Source of the DNA: Burhinus oedicnemus
Taxonomy: Eukaryota; Chordata; Aves; Charadriiformes; Burhinidae
Assembly (NCBI GenBank): GCA_008921705.1
Contig: VFFE01007669.1
Coordinates: forward strand, 3,673,601-3,737,600
Direction of reading: 5' to 3'
DNA length: 64,000 bases
The translations under genes and the position numbers were made by a program. Within the stretch, counting starts at the first letter, position 1. Each line of letters opens with the position of its first letter. Below are positions 59,501 to 64,000 of the stretch, in pieces. The notes under the pieces were generated by a model. It was not told the origin of the DNA and did no database searches. It was given only the letters and a program-made list of their open reading frames with translations.

Positions 59501-61024
59501 TGAAACTGATGAAACTTAGCTTAAATAATGCTCTTCCAATTATAATCTCATTTTGATGACAAAACTTTCTCTCACCTAGATCCAGTCTAAATTTTGGCAT
59601 TCCGTATTTAAAAAACCTAAGGACAGAACAGTAAGAGTTTTTCCCAGTCATGTATAAGATAAAACAGTGCAGTTGTTTGGACTAGCATTGGTCTTCATTT
59701 ATCATACGTGCTCTTTTGTTTTTCTAGAATAATGAGCAATGTCACATAATGATATATTCTCAGAACAACTCACAAGATCCAAATACCTTGCATCATATTA
59801 AATACATTTTGGACTGAAATATGAAAAATCAGTGCACTTATCTCAAAAGCGGATCAGCAACATATTGGTTTACTATTTAGAAAAAGACATACTCAGAGAC
59901 TTTAAACGACTGTTTATTTAAATATACCCTGAATAATGCATTAGGTACTTGATTTAAACATTAGACACTAAAACATTGTTTCTTAAGCCAACAGTAGATA
60001 GATCCTGACTCCTTGAAGTCAGATTTCTATTCTTCAATTGCCGTTGTTATCCCACTTCAGCAAGACAGTGCTGCCACCAGCAGGAAGATAAGAAAGTCTG
60101 GCAATACACTCAAAAAATTAATTTTAAGCAGAGCAGAAAATCTACATAAGGAATGTTTCTCATCAGGTGAATTTTCAGAACTCCACACTGAGCAACACTG
60201 CTGTAGCAATCAGTCCAGTAACATAATATATTAGTGGACTTTCCTATTATCTCTTACACAAAGAGAACAGAATCTACATTTTAACTTGATATTGCACAGA
60301 ATATTCCAGCTAACTACGCTATTAACTTTGGAAGAGTTTTTGTATGCGAATGCTCTGTTCACAATCATGGACTCAATTTCCAGTCAAATTACTTCAGAAA
60401 AGATTTACCAGGCCCATTAAAGACTGCATAACATCCAGACTCAAATAGCATCACAGAATAATTTCAGACCTTTTGAGACCTGCAAGTATGGTAAGGCATA
60501 AATCACAAATCAGAGGATGGCAGGCATAAAAATTCAGAGACCTCTATACAATCAGCTCACACACCTGTAAGTCTTCAGATGGTATTTACGATCTCTTATC
60601 ATGTGAGGGGCTCGGGACAGAATTGTATTCCGCAAAATCTTTCCAGCTCTGAGGATCTTTTCTGAAGGAACCTTGGTGATCATGGAGAAAAAAAAAGGGA
60701 CCAAGACACACAGATTTTAAACTTCCCGCAATCTCTGTATTGCCTTCTGCAAAACAAAACACAAGTTCTCTTTTCCTTAAATTAAAAGTCCTTGCACAGA
60801 TGCCTACTTTTGCAGAGCAATGTAGTATGTATTCGGGATTTTAAGTCTCACATACTTATCACATCTAACAGAAAGCAGCACTTTAGCTGATACGCATCAC
60901 ACTGTTGGAAATAGGAGTTATTTTCATTTGTCTAGTGGCCTGCCTCTACAGCACACCTATGTCCTATTACCTGTGTAATGGTTTTAGTAGGACGATGTGG
61001 GATGTGAGGTTCAGTAAGAGGTGT
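5392..61024 (-). CDS. RAPGEF4: RAPGEF4 (EPAC2/cAMP-GEFII), 25 exons, 5' part outside window
   Basis: Cytoplasmic, membrane-recruited guanine nucleotide exchange factor that loads Rap1/Rap2 with GTP when cAMP binds. In animals it acts in insulin secretion, neurons and cell adhesion. Twenty-five minus-strand exons, each with consensus splice sites and compatible phase, sum to 2499 nt: 832 codons plus TAA. The product aligns without indels to human residues 180-1011 as I recall that protein; residue numbers below use that 1011-residue scale. Domain order: linker, DEP (about 216-291), second cNMP-binding domain (about 356-475), REM (about 495-615), RA/ubiquitin-like (about 644-750), CDC25 catalytic domain (about 768-1011). 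The first cNMP-binding domain and start codon lie beyond 64000. The paralog RAPGEF3 is excluded by wording such as [15 protein letters not shown] and [15 protein letters not shown]. Twenty-three introns are GT-AG and one is AT-AC. No premature stop or frameshift was seen. Confidence 0.97.
7062..7116 (-). CDS. RAPGEF4: RAPGEF4 exon, residues 952-970 (CDC25 domain)
   Basis: 55 nt, coding [18 protein letters not shown]. Acceptor TTTCTTTCCAG, donor TTCA|GTAAGT with Asn970 split A|AT. Human reads ARTVRYYRSQPF here, so several conservative changes lie in this C-terminal stretch. Reading on past the donor would run about 35 further codons to a stop, but the donor and the in-frame last exon show where it ends. 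The next intron (5520-7061) is 1542 nt without recognisable content. Confidence 0.95.
7117..15568 (-). other. RAPGEF4: Largest RAPGEF4 intron in the window (8452 nt)
   Basis: Contains an old repeat-like fragment near 8917-8960 and a segment open on both strands at 9412-10098 (see findings). Otherwise it is unremarkable AT-rich intron. No other exon or RNA gene was seen. Confidence 0.7.
8917..8960. repeat. Ancient amniote repeat fragment (tentative)
   Basis: Contains CCCCATTGACTTCAATGGAA, a near-palindromic core seen in many copies across turtle, crocodile and bird genomes. Confidence 0.5.
15569..15633 (-). CDS. RAPGEF4: RAPGEF4 exon, residues 930-951 (CDC25 domain)
   Basis: 65 nt, coding [21 protein letters not shown]. 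The family motif D-x-T-F-x-H-E-G-N is complete across the splice junction. Human FIDNL is FTDNL here. Acceptor CTATACAG, donor ATG|GTATGT. Confidence 0.96.
15970..16057 (-). CDS. RAPGEF4: RAPGEF4 exon, residues 901-930 (CDC25 helical hairpin region)
   Basis: 88 nt, coding [20 protein letters not shown] and IPFMPLLIK. The P-x-I-P-F-x-P-L-L-x-K-D block, which precedes the helical hairpin that opens the Rap nucleotide pocket, is intact. Acceptor TTTCTTAAG, donor AAAG|GTAAGC. The intron to the next exon is 336 nt (15634-15969). Confidence 0.97.
16696..16746 (-). CDS. RAPGEF4: RAPGEF4 exon, residues 884-900 (CDC25 domain)
   Basis: 51 nt, 17 codons: [17 protein letters not shown]. Phase 0 at both ends, so skipping would keep the frame but delete catalytic-domain helix sequence. 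Acceptor TATTAACAG, donor ATG|GTGAAT. The next intron (16058-16695, 638 nt) shows nothing notable. Confidence 0.95.
16747..19001 (-). other. RAPGEF4: RAPGEF4 intron with a large inverted repeat
   Basis: 2255 nt. Holds the imperfect inverted repeat at 17740-17817. The 108-codon plus-strand open frame at 18372-18698 has no recognisable similarity and overlaps an open frame on the other strand. Confidence 0.65.
17740..17817. repeat. Imperfect inverted repeat (hairpin), possibly an old MITE remnant
   Basis: Left arm 17740-17760 (TGCATGCAGATTAGGTATTTG) pairs with right arm 17795-17817, whose reverse complement begins TGCATGCACAAATTAG and ends ATATTTG. The arms differ by a small indel and substitutions. 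The loop is about 34 nt. Confidence 0.65.
19002..19092 (-). CDS. RAPGEF4: RAPGEF4 exon, residues 853-883 (CDC25 catalytic core)
   Basis: 91 nt, coding [20 protein letters not shown] and [10 protein letters not shown]. The [20 protein letters not shown] block is the strongly conserved structural element of RasGEF domains. Acceptor GTTTCAG, donor GAG|GTAAGT. Confidence 0.97.
19093..23762 (-). other. RAPGEF4: RAPGEF4 intron with a CpG-enriched patch
   Basis: 4670 nt. Positions about 21380-22170 have clearly more CpG and GC than the surrounding intron. A perfect 12-bp inverted repeat lies at 20713-20737 and a shorter one at 22833-22852. The 148-codon open frame at 22341-22787 has no recognisable product. 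Confidence 0.6.
20713..20737. repeat. Perfect 12-bp inverted repeat with 1-nt centre
   Basis: ATGTTTCCTTTT, A, then AAAAGGAAACAT. The two arms are exact reverse complements. Confidence 0.8.
23763..23941 (-). CDS. RAPGEF4: RAPGEF4 exon, residues 794-853 (CDC25 catalytic core)
   Basis: 179 nt, coding [40 protein letters not shown] and [19 protein letters not shown]. It contains the RasGEF signature region (FN-x-x-x-x-W-V-x-x-E-I and the helix [13 protein letters not shown], here with Tyr for Phe). Acceptor TTCCTAG, donor GCCCA|GTAAGT. Confidence 0.98.
24404..24529 (-). CDS. RAPGEF4: RAPGEF4 exon, residues 752-793 (CDC25 domain start)
   Basis: 126 nt, 42 whole codons. It starts [20 protein letters not shown] and continues [22 protein letters not shown]. 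The conserved D-W-E-L-F/F-N motif of the RasGEF catalytic core is present. Acceptor ATTTGTAG, donor GAG|GTATGA. The intron 23942-24403 that follows is 462 nt and featureless. Confidence 0.97.
24530..27569 (-). other. RAPGEF4: RAPGEF4 intron with ancient repeat-like sequence
   Basis: 3040 nt, AT-rich. The 3' half of the stretch 26390-26740 resembles old amniote interspersed repeats. No exon-like sequence was seen. Confidence 0.55.
26390..26740. repeat. Ancient amniote interspersed repeat fragment (tentative)
   Basis: Motifs such as CCTACTGAAGTCAGT and GGTATGTCTACACAGACAA resemble words common in old amniote repeats, for example TGAAGTCAGTGG and GGTATGTCTACACTG. The family cannot be named from memory. 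Confidence 0.4.
27570..27667 (-). CDS. RAPGEF4: RAPGEF4 exon, residues 719-751 (RA domain end)
   Basis: 98 nt, coding [20 protein letters not shown] and [12 protein letters not shown]. It forms the last strands of the ubiquitin-like domain. Acceptor GTTTACAG, donor TTG|GTATGT, phase 0. The preceding intron (27668-28887, 1220 nt) has low-complexity AT and old-repeat-like sequence only. Confidence 0.97.
28888..29034 (-). CDS. RAPGEF4: RAPGEF4 exon, residues 670-719 (RA/ubiquitin-like domain)
   Basis: 147 nt, coding [20 protein letters not shown] then a stretch ending [15 protein letters not shown]. This is the ubiquitin-fold Ras-association domain, which in EPAC2 binds Ras-GTP and helps membrane recruitment. 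Acceptor TTTCTTTAG, donor GGAG|GTACTG. This block is nearly identical to mammalian RAPGEF4 and unlike RAPGEF3. Confidence 0.98.
30871..30949 (-). CDS. RAPGEF4: RAPGEF4 exon, residues 644-670 (linker into RA domain)
   Basis: 79 nt, coding [20 protein letters not shown] and IRGSDE, with Val670 split G|TT. Acceptor CGTTTTCAG, donor GAAG|GTGAGT. Differences from human include Q to L and G-D-E to S-D-D in the loop. The next intron (29035-30870) shows nothing I can name. Confidence 0.95.
31185..31215 (-). CDS. RAPGEF4: RAPGEF4 micro-exon, residues 633-643
   Basis: Only 31 nt, coding [10 protein letters not shown] after completing codon 633. It is a basic linker between REM and the RA domain. Acceptor TTTTTATAG, donor AAG|GTAAGA. 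It is flanked by short introns of 465 nt (31216-31680) and 235 nt (30950-31184). Because 31 is not divisible by 3, skipping would shift the frame. Confidence 0.93.
31681..31769 (-). CDS. RAPGEF4: RAPGEF4 exon, residues 604-633 (REM domain end)
   Basis: 89 nt, coding [20 protein letters not shown] and PELEKIVKQ, plus GT of Val633. Acceptor ATTTACAG. The 3' end has overlapping donors, CAA|GTGTAAGC and CAAGT|GTAAGC. Only the second joins in frame to the next exon and recreates Q-V-S-E, like human Q-I-S-E. Confidence 0.94.
33017..33167 (-). CDS. RAPGEF4: RAPGEF4 exon, residues 553-603 (REM domain; starts after AC acceptor)
   Basis: 151 nt, coding [20 protein letters not shown] followed by [20 protein letters not shown] and a short acidic helix. 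The 5' boundary is a GGCAC| end of a U12-type intron, not an AG. Donor GAG|GTATAA. The intron after it (31770-33016, 1247 nt) shows nothing notable. Confidence 0.95.
33168..37652 (-). other. RAPGEF4: U12-type AT-AC intron of RAPGEF4
   Basis: 4485-nt intron with 5' end ATATCCTTTT (37652 downward) and 3' end GGCAC. The U12 branch-site consensus TTTTCCTTGAC is at 33178-33188, with its A (33179) 11 nt from the intron end. All three signals fit the minor-spliceosome consensus. The split codon CA|C restores the His of HYHAQ seen in human. A GT (37641-37642) and an AG (33155-33156) nearby form a possible overlapping U2-type intron. The rest of the intron is unremarkable, with open stretches near 36370-36895 that look like chance. 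Confidence 0.93.
33178..33188 (-). promoter_or_regulatory. U12 branch-point sequence
   Basis: TTTTCCTTGAC on the minus strand matches the highly constrained U12 branch-site consensus (TTCCTTRAC). It sits in the short 10-16 nt window before the 3' splice site that minor introns require. Confidence 0.9.
37653..37731 (-). CDS. RAPGEF4: RAPGEF4 exon, residues 527-553 (REM domain; ends at AT-AC donor)
   Basis: 79 nt, coding [20 protein letters not shown] and PALMA, then CA, the first two bases of His553. Acceptor TTTTCACAG. The 3' end is not followed by GT but by ATATCCTTTT, the minor-spliceosome 5' site. Completing the codon with C from the next exon gives LMAHYHAQ, matching human LVAHYHAQ. This end point is therefore better supported than the GT 10 nt further on, which would give LMAQYPF. 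Confidence 0.95.
39985..40073 (-). CDS. RAPGEF4: RAPGEF4 exon, residues 497-527 (REM domain start)
   Basis: 89 nt, coding [20 protein letters not shown] and LEATLNEAT. It is the opening of the Ras exchanger motif, which packs against the CDC25 domain. Acceptor CCCTCAG, donor ACAG|GTATCT. The flanking intron 40074-43330 contains an A16/(GAAA)n tract at 40918-40953; intron 37732-39984 shows nothing notable. Confidence 0.96.
40918..40953 (+). repeat. A16 and (GAAA)n simple repeat
   Basis: A run of 16 A followed by GGAAAGAAAGAAAGAAAAAA. The T-rich tracts at about 40809-40890 lie beside it. Confidence 0.85.
43331..43446 (-). CDS. RAPGEF4: RAPGEF4 exon, residues 459-497 (CNB-B lid/hinge to REM linker)
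   Basis: 116 nt, coding [20 protein letters not shown] then [18 protein letters not shown]. The first part is the C-terminal hinge helix of the cAMP domain, whose movement opens the autoinhibited enzyme. The rest is a flexible linker, the most divergent stretch against human (V to I, A to I, Q to H). Acceptor TCTTGCAG, donor CACAA|GTATGT. The previous intron (43447-44754) carries an (ATCAAT)3 tract. Confidence 0.96.
44655..44672 (+). repeat. (ATCAAT)3 simple repeat
   Basis: Three exact copies of ATCAAT in the intron 43447-44754. Confidence 0.85.
44755..44901 (-). CDS. RAPGEF4: RAPGEF4 exon, residues 410-458 (cAMP phosphate-binding cassette)
   Basis: 147 nt, 49 whole codons starting [20 protein letters not shown]. 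It holds the phosphate-binding cassette [15 protein letters not shown]. Lys423 and Arg432 here equal Lys405 and Arg414 in the 993-residue numbering of the mouse crystal structure, where Arg414 contacts the cyclic phosphate. Sequence through [18 protein letters not shown] is as in human. Donor AGG|GTAAGA. Confidence 0.98.
45246..45315. repeat. Ancient amniote repeat fragment
   Basis: Reads CAGCTGGTGTAAATCAGCAG, then CTCCGTTTACTCC, then GAGGATCTAGCCC. This is the layout of a widespread old repeat whose less eroded copies read CTGGTGTAAATCAG...GAGGATCTGGCCC. It lies about 140 nt left of the solo LTR. Confidence 0.55.
45453..46193 (+). mobile_element. Solo LTR of an avian endogenous retrovirus, antisense to RAPGEF4
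   Basis: Starts near TGTCCTGGTTTGAGC (45456) and contains ACTTGACCCAAGCTGGCC (about 45674), both typical of a widespread bird ERV LTR family. A TATA-like TATATTTTATAT follows (about 45902), then AATAAA near 46080 and a CACACCATAACA end at 46113. A second, diverged copy of the terminal segment (AATTGTTGTGGGTTCTTC) follows at about 46169-46193, so the right end is duplicated or rearranged. A 7-nt word AATAGGA at 45446-45452 and again at 46194-46200 may be the target duplication, though that is longer than usual for this group. No gag/pol/env remains. It sits in the intron 44902-46767. Confidence 0.75.
46768..46844 (-). CDS. RAPGEF4: RAPGEF4 exon, residues 384-409 (cNMP-binding domain B, beta roll)
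   Basis: 77 nt, coding [20 protein letters not shown] and VIYGK. This is the conserved CNB beta-roll pattern (hydrophobic-x-G-E-x-G-x-x-x-Y/F-I/Y-I-L-x-G). Acceptor TCTTGTAG, donor AAG|GTATTT. A solo LTR occupies much of the next intron (44902-46767). Confidence 0.97.
47589..47649 (-). CDS. RAPGEF4: RAPGEF4 exon, residues 364-384
   Basis: 61 nt, coding [20 protein letters not shown] and the first base of Leu384. It is the first beta strand of cNMP-binding domain B. Acceptor TTTTAAG, donor GTCT|GTAAGT. Human has AKGG where this has PKAG. The following intron (46845-47588, 744 nt) shows nothing notable. Confidence 0.95.
48960..50232 (-). pseudogene. Eroded retrocopy-like coding remnant, parent not recognised
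   Basis: Inside the intron 47650-50602. On the minus strand, consecutive blocks read like protein but need frameshifts. Block 1 is about 50035-50232 (66 codons, contains [10 protein letters not shown]). One base later the frame changes to block 2, 49731-50033 (100 codons, contains [19 protein letters not shown]), ending in TAG. The same frame continues with several in-frame stops to about 49500. Block 3 is 49294-49497 (67 codons, contains [20 protein letters not shown]). Weaker traces run to about 48960. No splice sites separate the blocks, and T8 at about 48878-48886 could be the remains of a poly(A) tail. The composition is polar and coiled-coil-like. I cannot name the parent gene. Confidence 0.5.
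50603..50687 (-). CDS. RAPGEF4: RAPGEF4 exon, residues 335-363
   Basis: 85 nt, coding [20 protein letters not shown] and then ALSHLSTT: the N-terminal helical bundle leading into the second cNMP-binding domain. Acceptor TCTCTATAG, donor ACA|GTAAGT (phase 0). The intron after it holds the retrocopy-like remnant at about 48960-50232. Confidence 0.97.
50688..56940 (-). other. RAPGEF4: Second largest RAPGEF4 intron (6253 nt)
   Basis: AT-rich, with an extreme A/T stretch at 53757-53830. Short old-repeat-like words occur around 56140-56200. The minus-strand open frame at 55141-55467 has no recognisable product. No exon or RNA gene was identified. Confidence 0.65.
53757..53830. repeat. A/T-only-rich low-complexity tract
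   Basis: About 74 nt, almost entirely A and T with repeated TATATTTT-like words. Confidence 0.8.
56941..57124 (-). CDS. RAPGEF4: RAPGEF4 exon, residues 274-335 (DEP end, acidic linker, internal Met316)
   Basis: 184 nt. It completes DEP ([19 protein letters not shown]), then an acidic linker rich in Glu/Lys, then the helix before the second cNMP-binding domain. It contains the Met codon at 56997-56999 (residue 316) that fits the start of the 696-residue liver isoform EPAC2C (1011 - 696 + 1 = 316). Acceptor GTTTTCAG, donor ACC|GTAAGC. Met in human SQMGPD is Ile here. Confidence 0.97.
57353..57414 (+). repeat. TG-rich alternating purine-pyrimidine tract
   Basis: Interrupted TG/CA repeats such as ATGTGTGTGTGCATGCACGG in the intron before the residue 274-335 exon. 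Confidence 0.7.
58556..58677 (-). CDS. RAPGEF4: RAPGEF4 exon, residues 233-274 (DEP core)
   Basis: 122 nt, coding [15 protein letters not shown] followed by a helix ending EEGVLNH. This is the DEP core with its conserved ELVDWM helix. Acceptor CCTTAAG, donor CATG|GTAAGA, with codon 274 (Val) split G|TG. It differs from the remembered human protein by Thr to Ser after QQ and Asp to Glu near the end. The following intron (57125-58555) is a candidate site for a short-isoform promoter (see findings). Confidence 0.96.
60565..60671 (-). CDS. RAPGEF4: RAPGEF4 exon, residues 198-233 (start of DEP domain)
   Basis: 107 nt, beginning [15 protein letters not shown] and ending inside Arg233 (AG|G). It carries the linker helix and the first part of the DEP domain, the module that targets EPAC to membranes through phosphatidic acid. 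Acceptor CACCAAG, donor TTACAG|GTGTGT. The intron that follows (58678-60564, 1887 nt) holds nothing I can identify. Confidence 0.95.
60971..61024 (-). CDS. RAPGEF4: RAPGEF4 exon, residues 180-197 (18-residue linker, likely cassette exon)
   Basis: A 54-nt in-frame exon encoding [18 protein letters not shown], between the first cNMP-binding domain and DEP. Acceptor ...TTTTTCAG, donor CAG|GTAATA. Both ends are phase 0, so skipping it keeps the frame. The two rodent EPAC2 lengths used in the literature (1011 and 993 residues) differ by exactly 18, which suggests this is the optional segment. The following intron is only 299 nt (60672-60970). Confidence 0.93.
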
Positions 61025-64000
61025 CTGAAAAATAAAATGAAATAAAATACATTTAAATGAAATACAGTAAAATGAAATAAAGGCTAAAATAAAAAAAACT
61101 GAACAAAGAAGCTGTAAAAACAAATAATGACATCTAAGTATGAGCTCTGCCCAGGGGACATGAGTAGAAAAAGCTCTCTGAAGACATCCTAAAGACAAAC
61201 TTGGCTCTTAATGCTTAGCAAATTAAAACAGTGACATGACGCGTGAAGATGAATAACAAATGGATGTGAAACTTTCTAAGTACTAATGAAGTGTGCAATG
61301 GCCAAACATCACACCAGATCTGAGGCTACGTGGGCATAGCTAGCTCTTCCGCTTGCTGCTCTCGACCCGCAGTGGGCACAACAGCATTCCTCTGCACGCG
61401 GCTGCCTCTGCCATTCAGTCCCCCATCACGGAAACTCTCTCCTCTTTCCGCACCTTTTTCTATTTGGCTCTCTTCTCCCTTACAGCATAGCACAACAAAA
61501 AGCAATGAAGAAAAATCTCTGCTCCCACTATCTGTCTTTTCTAAACTATCACTGGGCCTAGCTGACAATCCTTTTATAGCCACTCTTTGAAACGCCGGAG
61601 CACGTGGGCCACACTGCAGAGACCTGGGTGAGGACTTTCACAAAGGGGCTGGTGAAGGAAAAAGAAAAGAGTAAAGCAAGTGACTTGGTTCTGCAAAGGG
61701 AAGAGTGAAAGGGAAGACTATCAGGGCTCTACAAGAGAGAAGCAGAGAAGGGGATGAGAGAAATGGGAAAACAGGCACGTAACAAACAGGGGAAAGGAGA
61801 GGGGAGACAGGAAGCATATGGCACAACACAGAGGAAAAAGGCAAGCAGAGGGTTAAAGGACAGCAGAAACGGAGACAAAGGAGAACAAAACCAAACTTCT
61901 TCAGCAGCCACCTCAGAATGATGGGAAGACATTTTCCTTTGTTGAGACTGGTAGTTAACAGCATGGACCAAATTTACTTCTACTGTGAAATGTCAGGAGA
62001 CATGACATGAGGGCTGAATTTGCCTGGCATTCTGGGCTTGCCGACAGGGCAGATCATACTGAACACAGAGGTGTCCCACAAGGGCAAGACCTTGCACCTC
62101 CACCCATGGCAGCCACAGCTCCCTCACACCCGCACAGCAAAAGCAGGACAGCCAGGTCAGAAGTACGGTGAAACACATGCCGTGTACTGCTGGGTTGCCC
62201 GGTATCAGTTTTCTTAAGCTGAGCATCTGTTAGTTAGCTCCCACAGGATTTTAATGACGCAGCAAAGTCCTTGTAGTAATCAAATAGTGCCAGGAGCTAC
62301 AAATGCACCAGGAGACTATAGGTCAGCTGGGAAGGGGAAGATGACAGAAGCACATGACAGAAACAAATAAAGATAATCTTAACAGAGAGGCCTGTATATG
62401 GAAAACAATGCAAATGTTTTTTCATTTCTACTCATACCTCACAAGAAGTCTCTGAAAAGGCAAACCAATACAATTAAATTGGGATTCCTGATATTTCTCA
62501 TTAATAAGGCAACAATTTTTCAAAGACTCATTCAAGTCATAAACATTTCTGTCCCACCAGAAGGGTGGTAGAACATCCCTCAATATTTCTGGAACTGTTT
62601 CTGGAACTGTGTGGAACATGATTTAGACAGTCTACATTTGCAGGTAAAGCATCCAAAGAATAGCAAGAATCTTTTGAAAGGTGCCTCTAATGCAACCAAA
62701 ACCACTGAGTAACACTTTCAAACAGGTATACAAATAAACAATGAAGTCAGAGATATCACTCTAAGTATTAAGAATTTTTGCTTCCATTTTCTTTTAAAAG
62801 GATTTCAAGTCCTCATCAAGTTCAAGGAGATTGAAGGTAAATATATACTTAAATGGTTGGCTAAATTGGCACTGAAGTAATTATGAATATTATTTTTACA
62901 TTCTACATTCTTAAAAGACTATTATTTTTTAAATCAATAAAGCACAATACACTCAATCTAGCTTCCAGTTTTTAATTCTAGTTAGGAATATACTTCAAAG
63001 GAGAGATAAAATGTGTAAGACAAAAAATATAAGAGACTTTTACAGCAATAGACGAGTGAAAATGAATACACATTTTTGCTCTTTAGAGTCTCCATTAAGC
63101 TCCAACAAACATGCATAAAACTAATAGGTGAAAAAACTGAATATGGATGAAGATTTGTCAATAAATTCCCATCCGAATCAAAACGGAATAAAAGAGAGCA
63201 TTTAGAAGAAATTTGATTCAACCCAAAAGTACAGAAAAAACCCAAGGTAGAAGTTAAGGCACAGCACAAGAATCTCCAGAAAGCAGCAGGAAGGCTTGTC
63301 CACCTACATTTGATCCTGACCAATACAGAAGGATCAGCTGCAAAGGCAGGAGGTAACTTGGGTGAAGATCATCATGAAATGATCCAGAGTCAGAACTTTA
63401 CAGAAGGAAGAAAGAACATTAAAGTAGCAACAATGGACTAGGAAGAAAAATGTCCATAAAAACAGAATAATGATAGCGGACCACGTCATGGGGGAGCCAG
63501 CGTAAGGTAAAAGGAGTTAAAGAGAGATGGTAGTTACTCAAAGAAACAATACTAACCACACATACAATATATACTAGCACAGAGCTAGAAGGTGTAGAGA
63601 AGACTCAACTTAGTTAAAGAGCAAGCTCTTCACTGAAATACAAGAAGAAAAGCACAGAAAGGAGAAAGTAGGGAGTTTACAAAAGGCAACTATAAAAAAT
63701 AAATTGAATAACAAAGGACAGAATAAGAAAAGCAAAGGTATAAAATGAGACATATCTACCAAGAAATGTCAAGAGGTACAAGAAATATTCCACAAGTACC
63801 TTAATAGTAAAACAAAGAAAATAAAAACGTTGAGGGAAATCTATGACAGATAACTCAAGAAGGCCAGAAGATTTATTTTTTGTATCAGTGTTCATTAGAA
63901 AGATCAGTGGCAGATAGATGGCTAATATCCTAACTAGCAGAGTGACAGGACTAAAATCTCAGCCTGAAAAAATGGAAGTATGGATAAGAAAAGATTACGT
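61025..64000 (-). other. RAPGEF4: RAPGEF4 intronic sequence upstream of the first exon in the window
   Basis: No exon matching residues before 180 was found up to 64000, so the gene continues beyond. About 61640-61895 is strongly purine-rich on the plus strand, and 61330-62230 is richer in GC than average. The minus-strand open frame at 62428-62619 contains a small tandem duplication (TCTGGAACTGTT/TCTGGAACTGTG) and has no recognisable product. Confidence 0.6.
61027..61083 (-). repeat. TTTCATTTTA-type repeats in the acceptor tract of the cassette exon
   Basis: On the minus strand, the 57 nt just upstream of the exon at 60971-61024 are repeated TTTCATTTTA/TTTATTTCAT words, ending ATTTTTCAG. 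They serve as an unusually long pyrimidine-rich tract. Confidence 0.75.

Noticed and set aside
60450..60490. CR1-like word (TCACAGAATAATTTCAGACC)
   Set aside because: Too short and too diverged from the CR1 3' end; no (ATTCTATG)n tail nearby.
62428..62619. Minus-strand open frame resembling an upstream RAPGEF4 exon by position
   Set aside because: The translation does not match the expected sequence before residue 180, and no splice pair gives the right phase.
1..64000. CRISPR arrays, tRNA/rRNA genes, prokaryotic operons or integrated phage
   Set aside because: None seen; the sequence is a vertebrate nuclear gene with spliceosomal introns.

Overview
The window is nuclear DNA from a vertebrate, almost certainly a bird and probably a neoavian. 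The host gene is about 5-6 times more compact than I recall for mammals, there are no mammalian SINEs or LINEs, and an intronic solo LTR has the look of a common avian endogenous retrovirus LTR. Old amniote repeat fragments are thinly scattered.

One gene fills nearly all of it: RAPGEF4 (EPAC2, cAMP-GEFII), the cAMP-activated exchange factor for Rap1/Rap2, on the minus strand. I assembled 25 consecutive exons by hand, from 61024 down to the stop codon at 5392. They join in frame with no gap into 832 codons plus stop. These match residues 180-1011 of the 1011-residue human protein, as I recall it, with no net insertion or deletion. The window starts inside the linker between the first cNMP-binding domain and the DEP domain. 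The first cNMP-binding domain, the start codon and the main promoter lie beyond 64000. In order on the minus strand: linker cassette exon (60971-61024); DEP (60671 to about 57080); second, high-affinity cAMP-binding domain (about 50660-43331); REM domain (about 43350-31681); linker micro-exon (31185-31215); RA/ubiquitin-like domain (30949-27570); CDC25 catalytic domain (24529-5392); and a 3' UTR with a likely poly(A) signal at 4474-4479. The region 1-4450 is downstream intergenic DNA with no gene I can support.

The most notable feature is the 4485-nt intron 33168-37652. It is an AT-AC intron with textbook minor (U12) spliceosome signals: ATATCCTTT at the 5' end, TTTTCCTTGAC as branch site, and AC 11 nt further on. 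A U2-type GT lies 10 nt inside the 5' end and an AG lies 13 nt past the 3' end. Using that pair would also keep the frame, so the locus could make two protein versions through two spliceosomes.

Other non-genic content: an eroded retrocopy-like coding remnant of an unrecognised gene (about 48960-50232); a solo LTR antisense to RAPGEF4 between two exons of the cAMP-binding domain (45453-46193); inverted repeats; two CpG-enriched patches; simple repeats; and ancient amniote repeat fragments. I found no tRNA, rRNA, CRISPR array or second intact protein gene.
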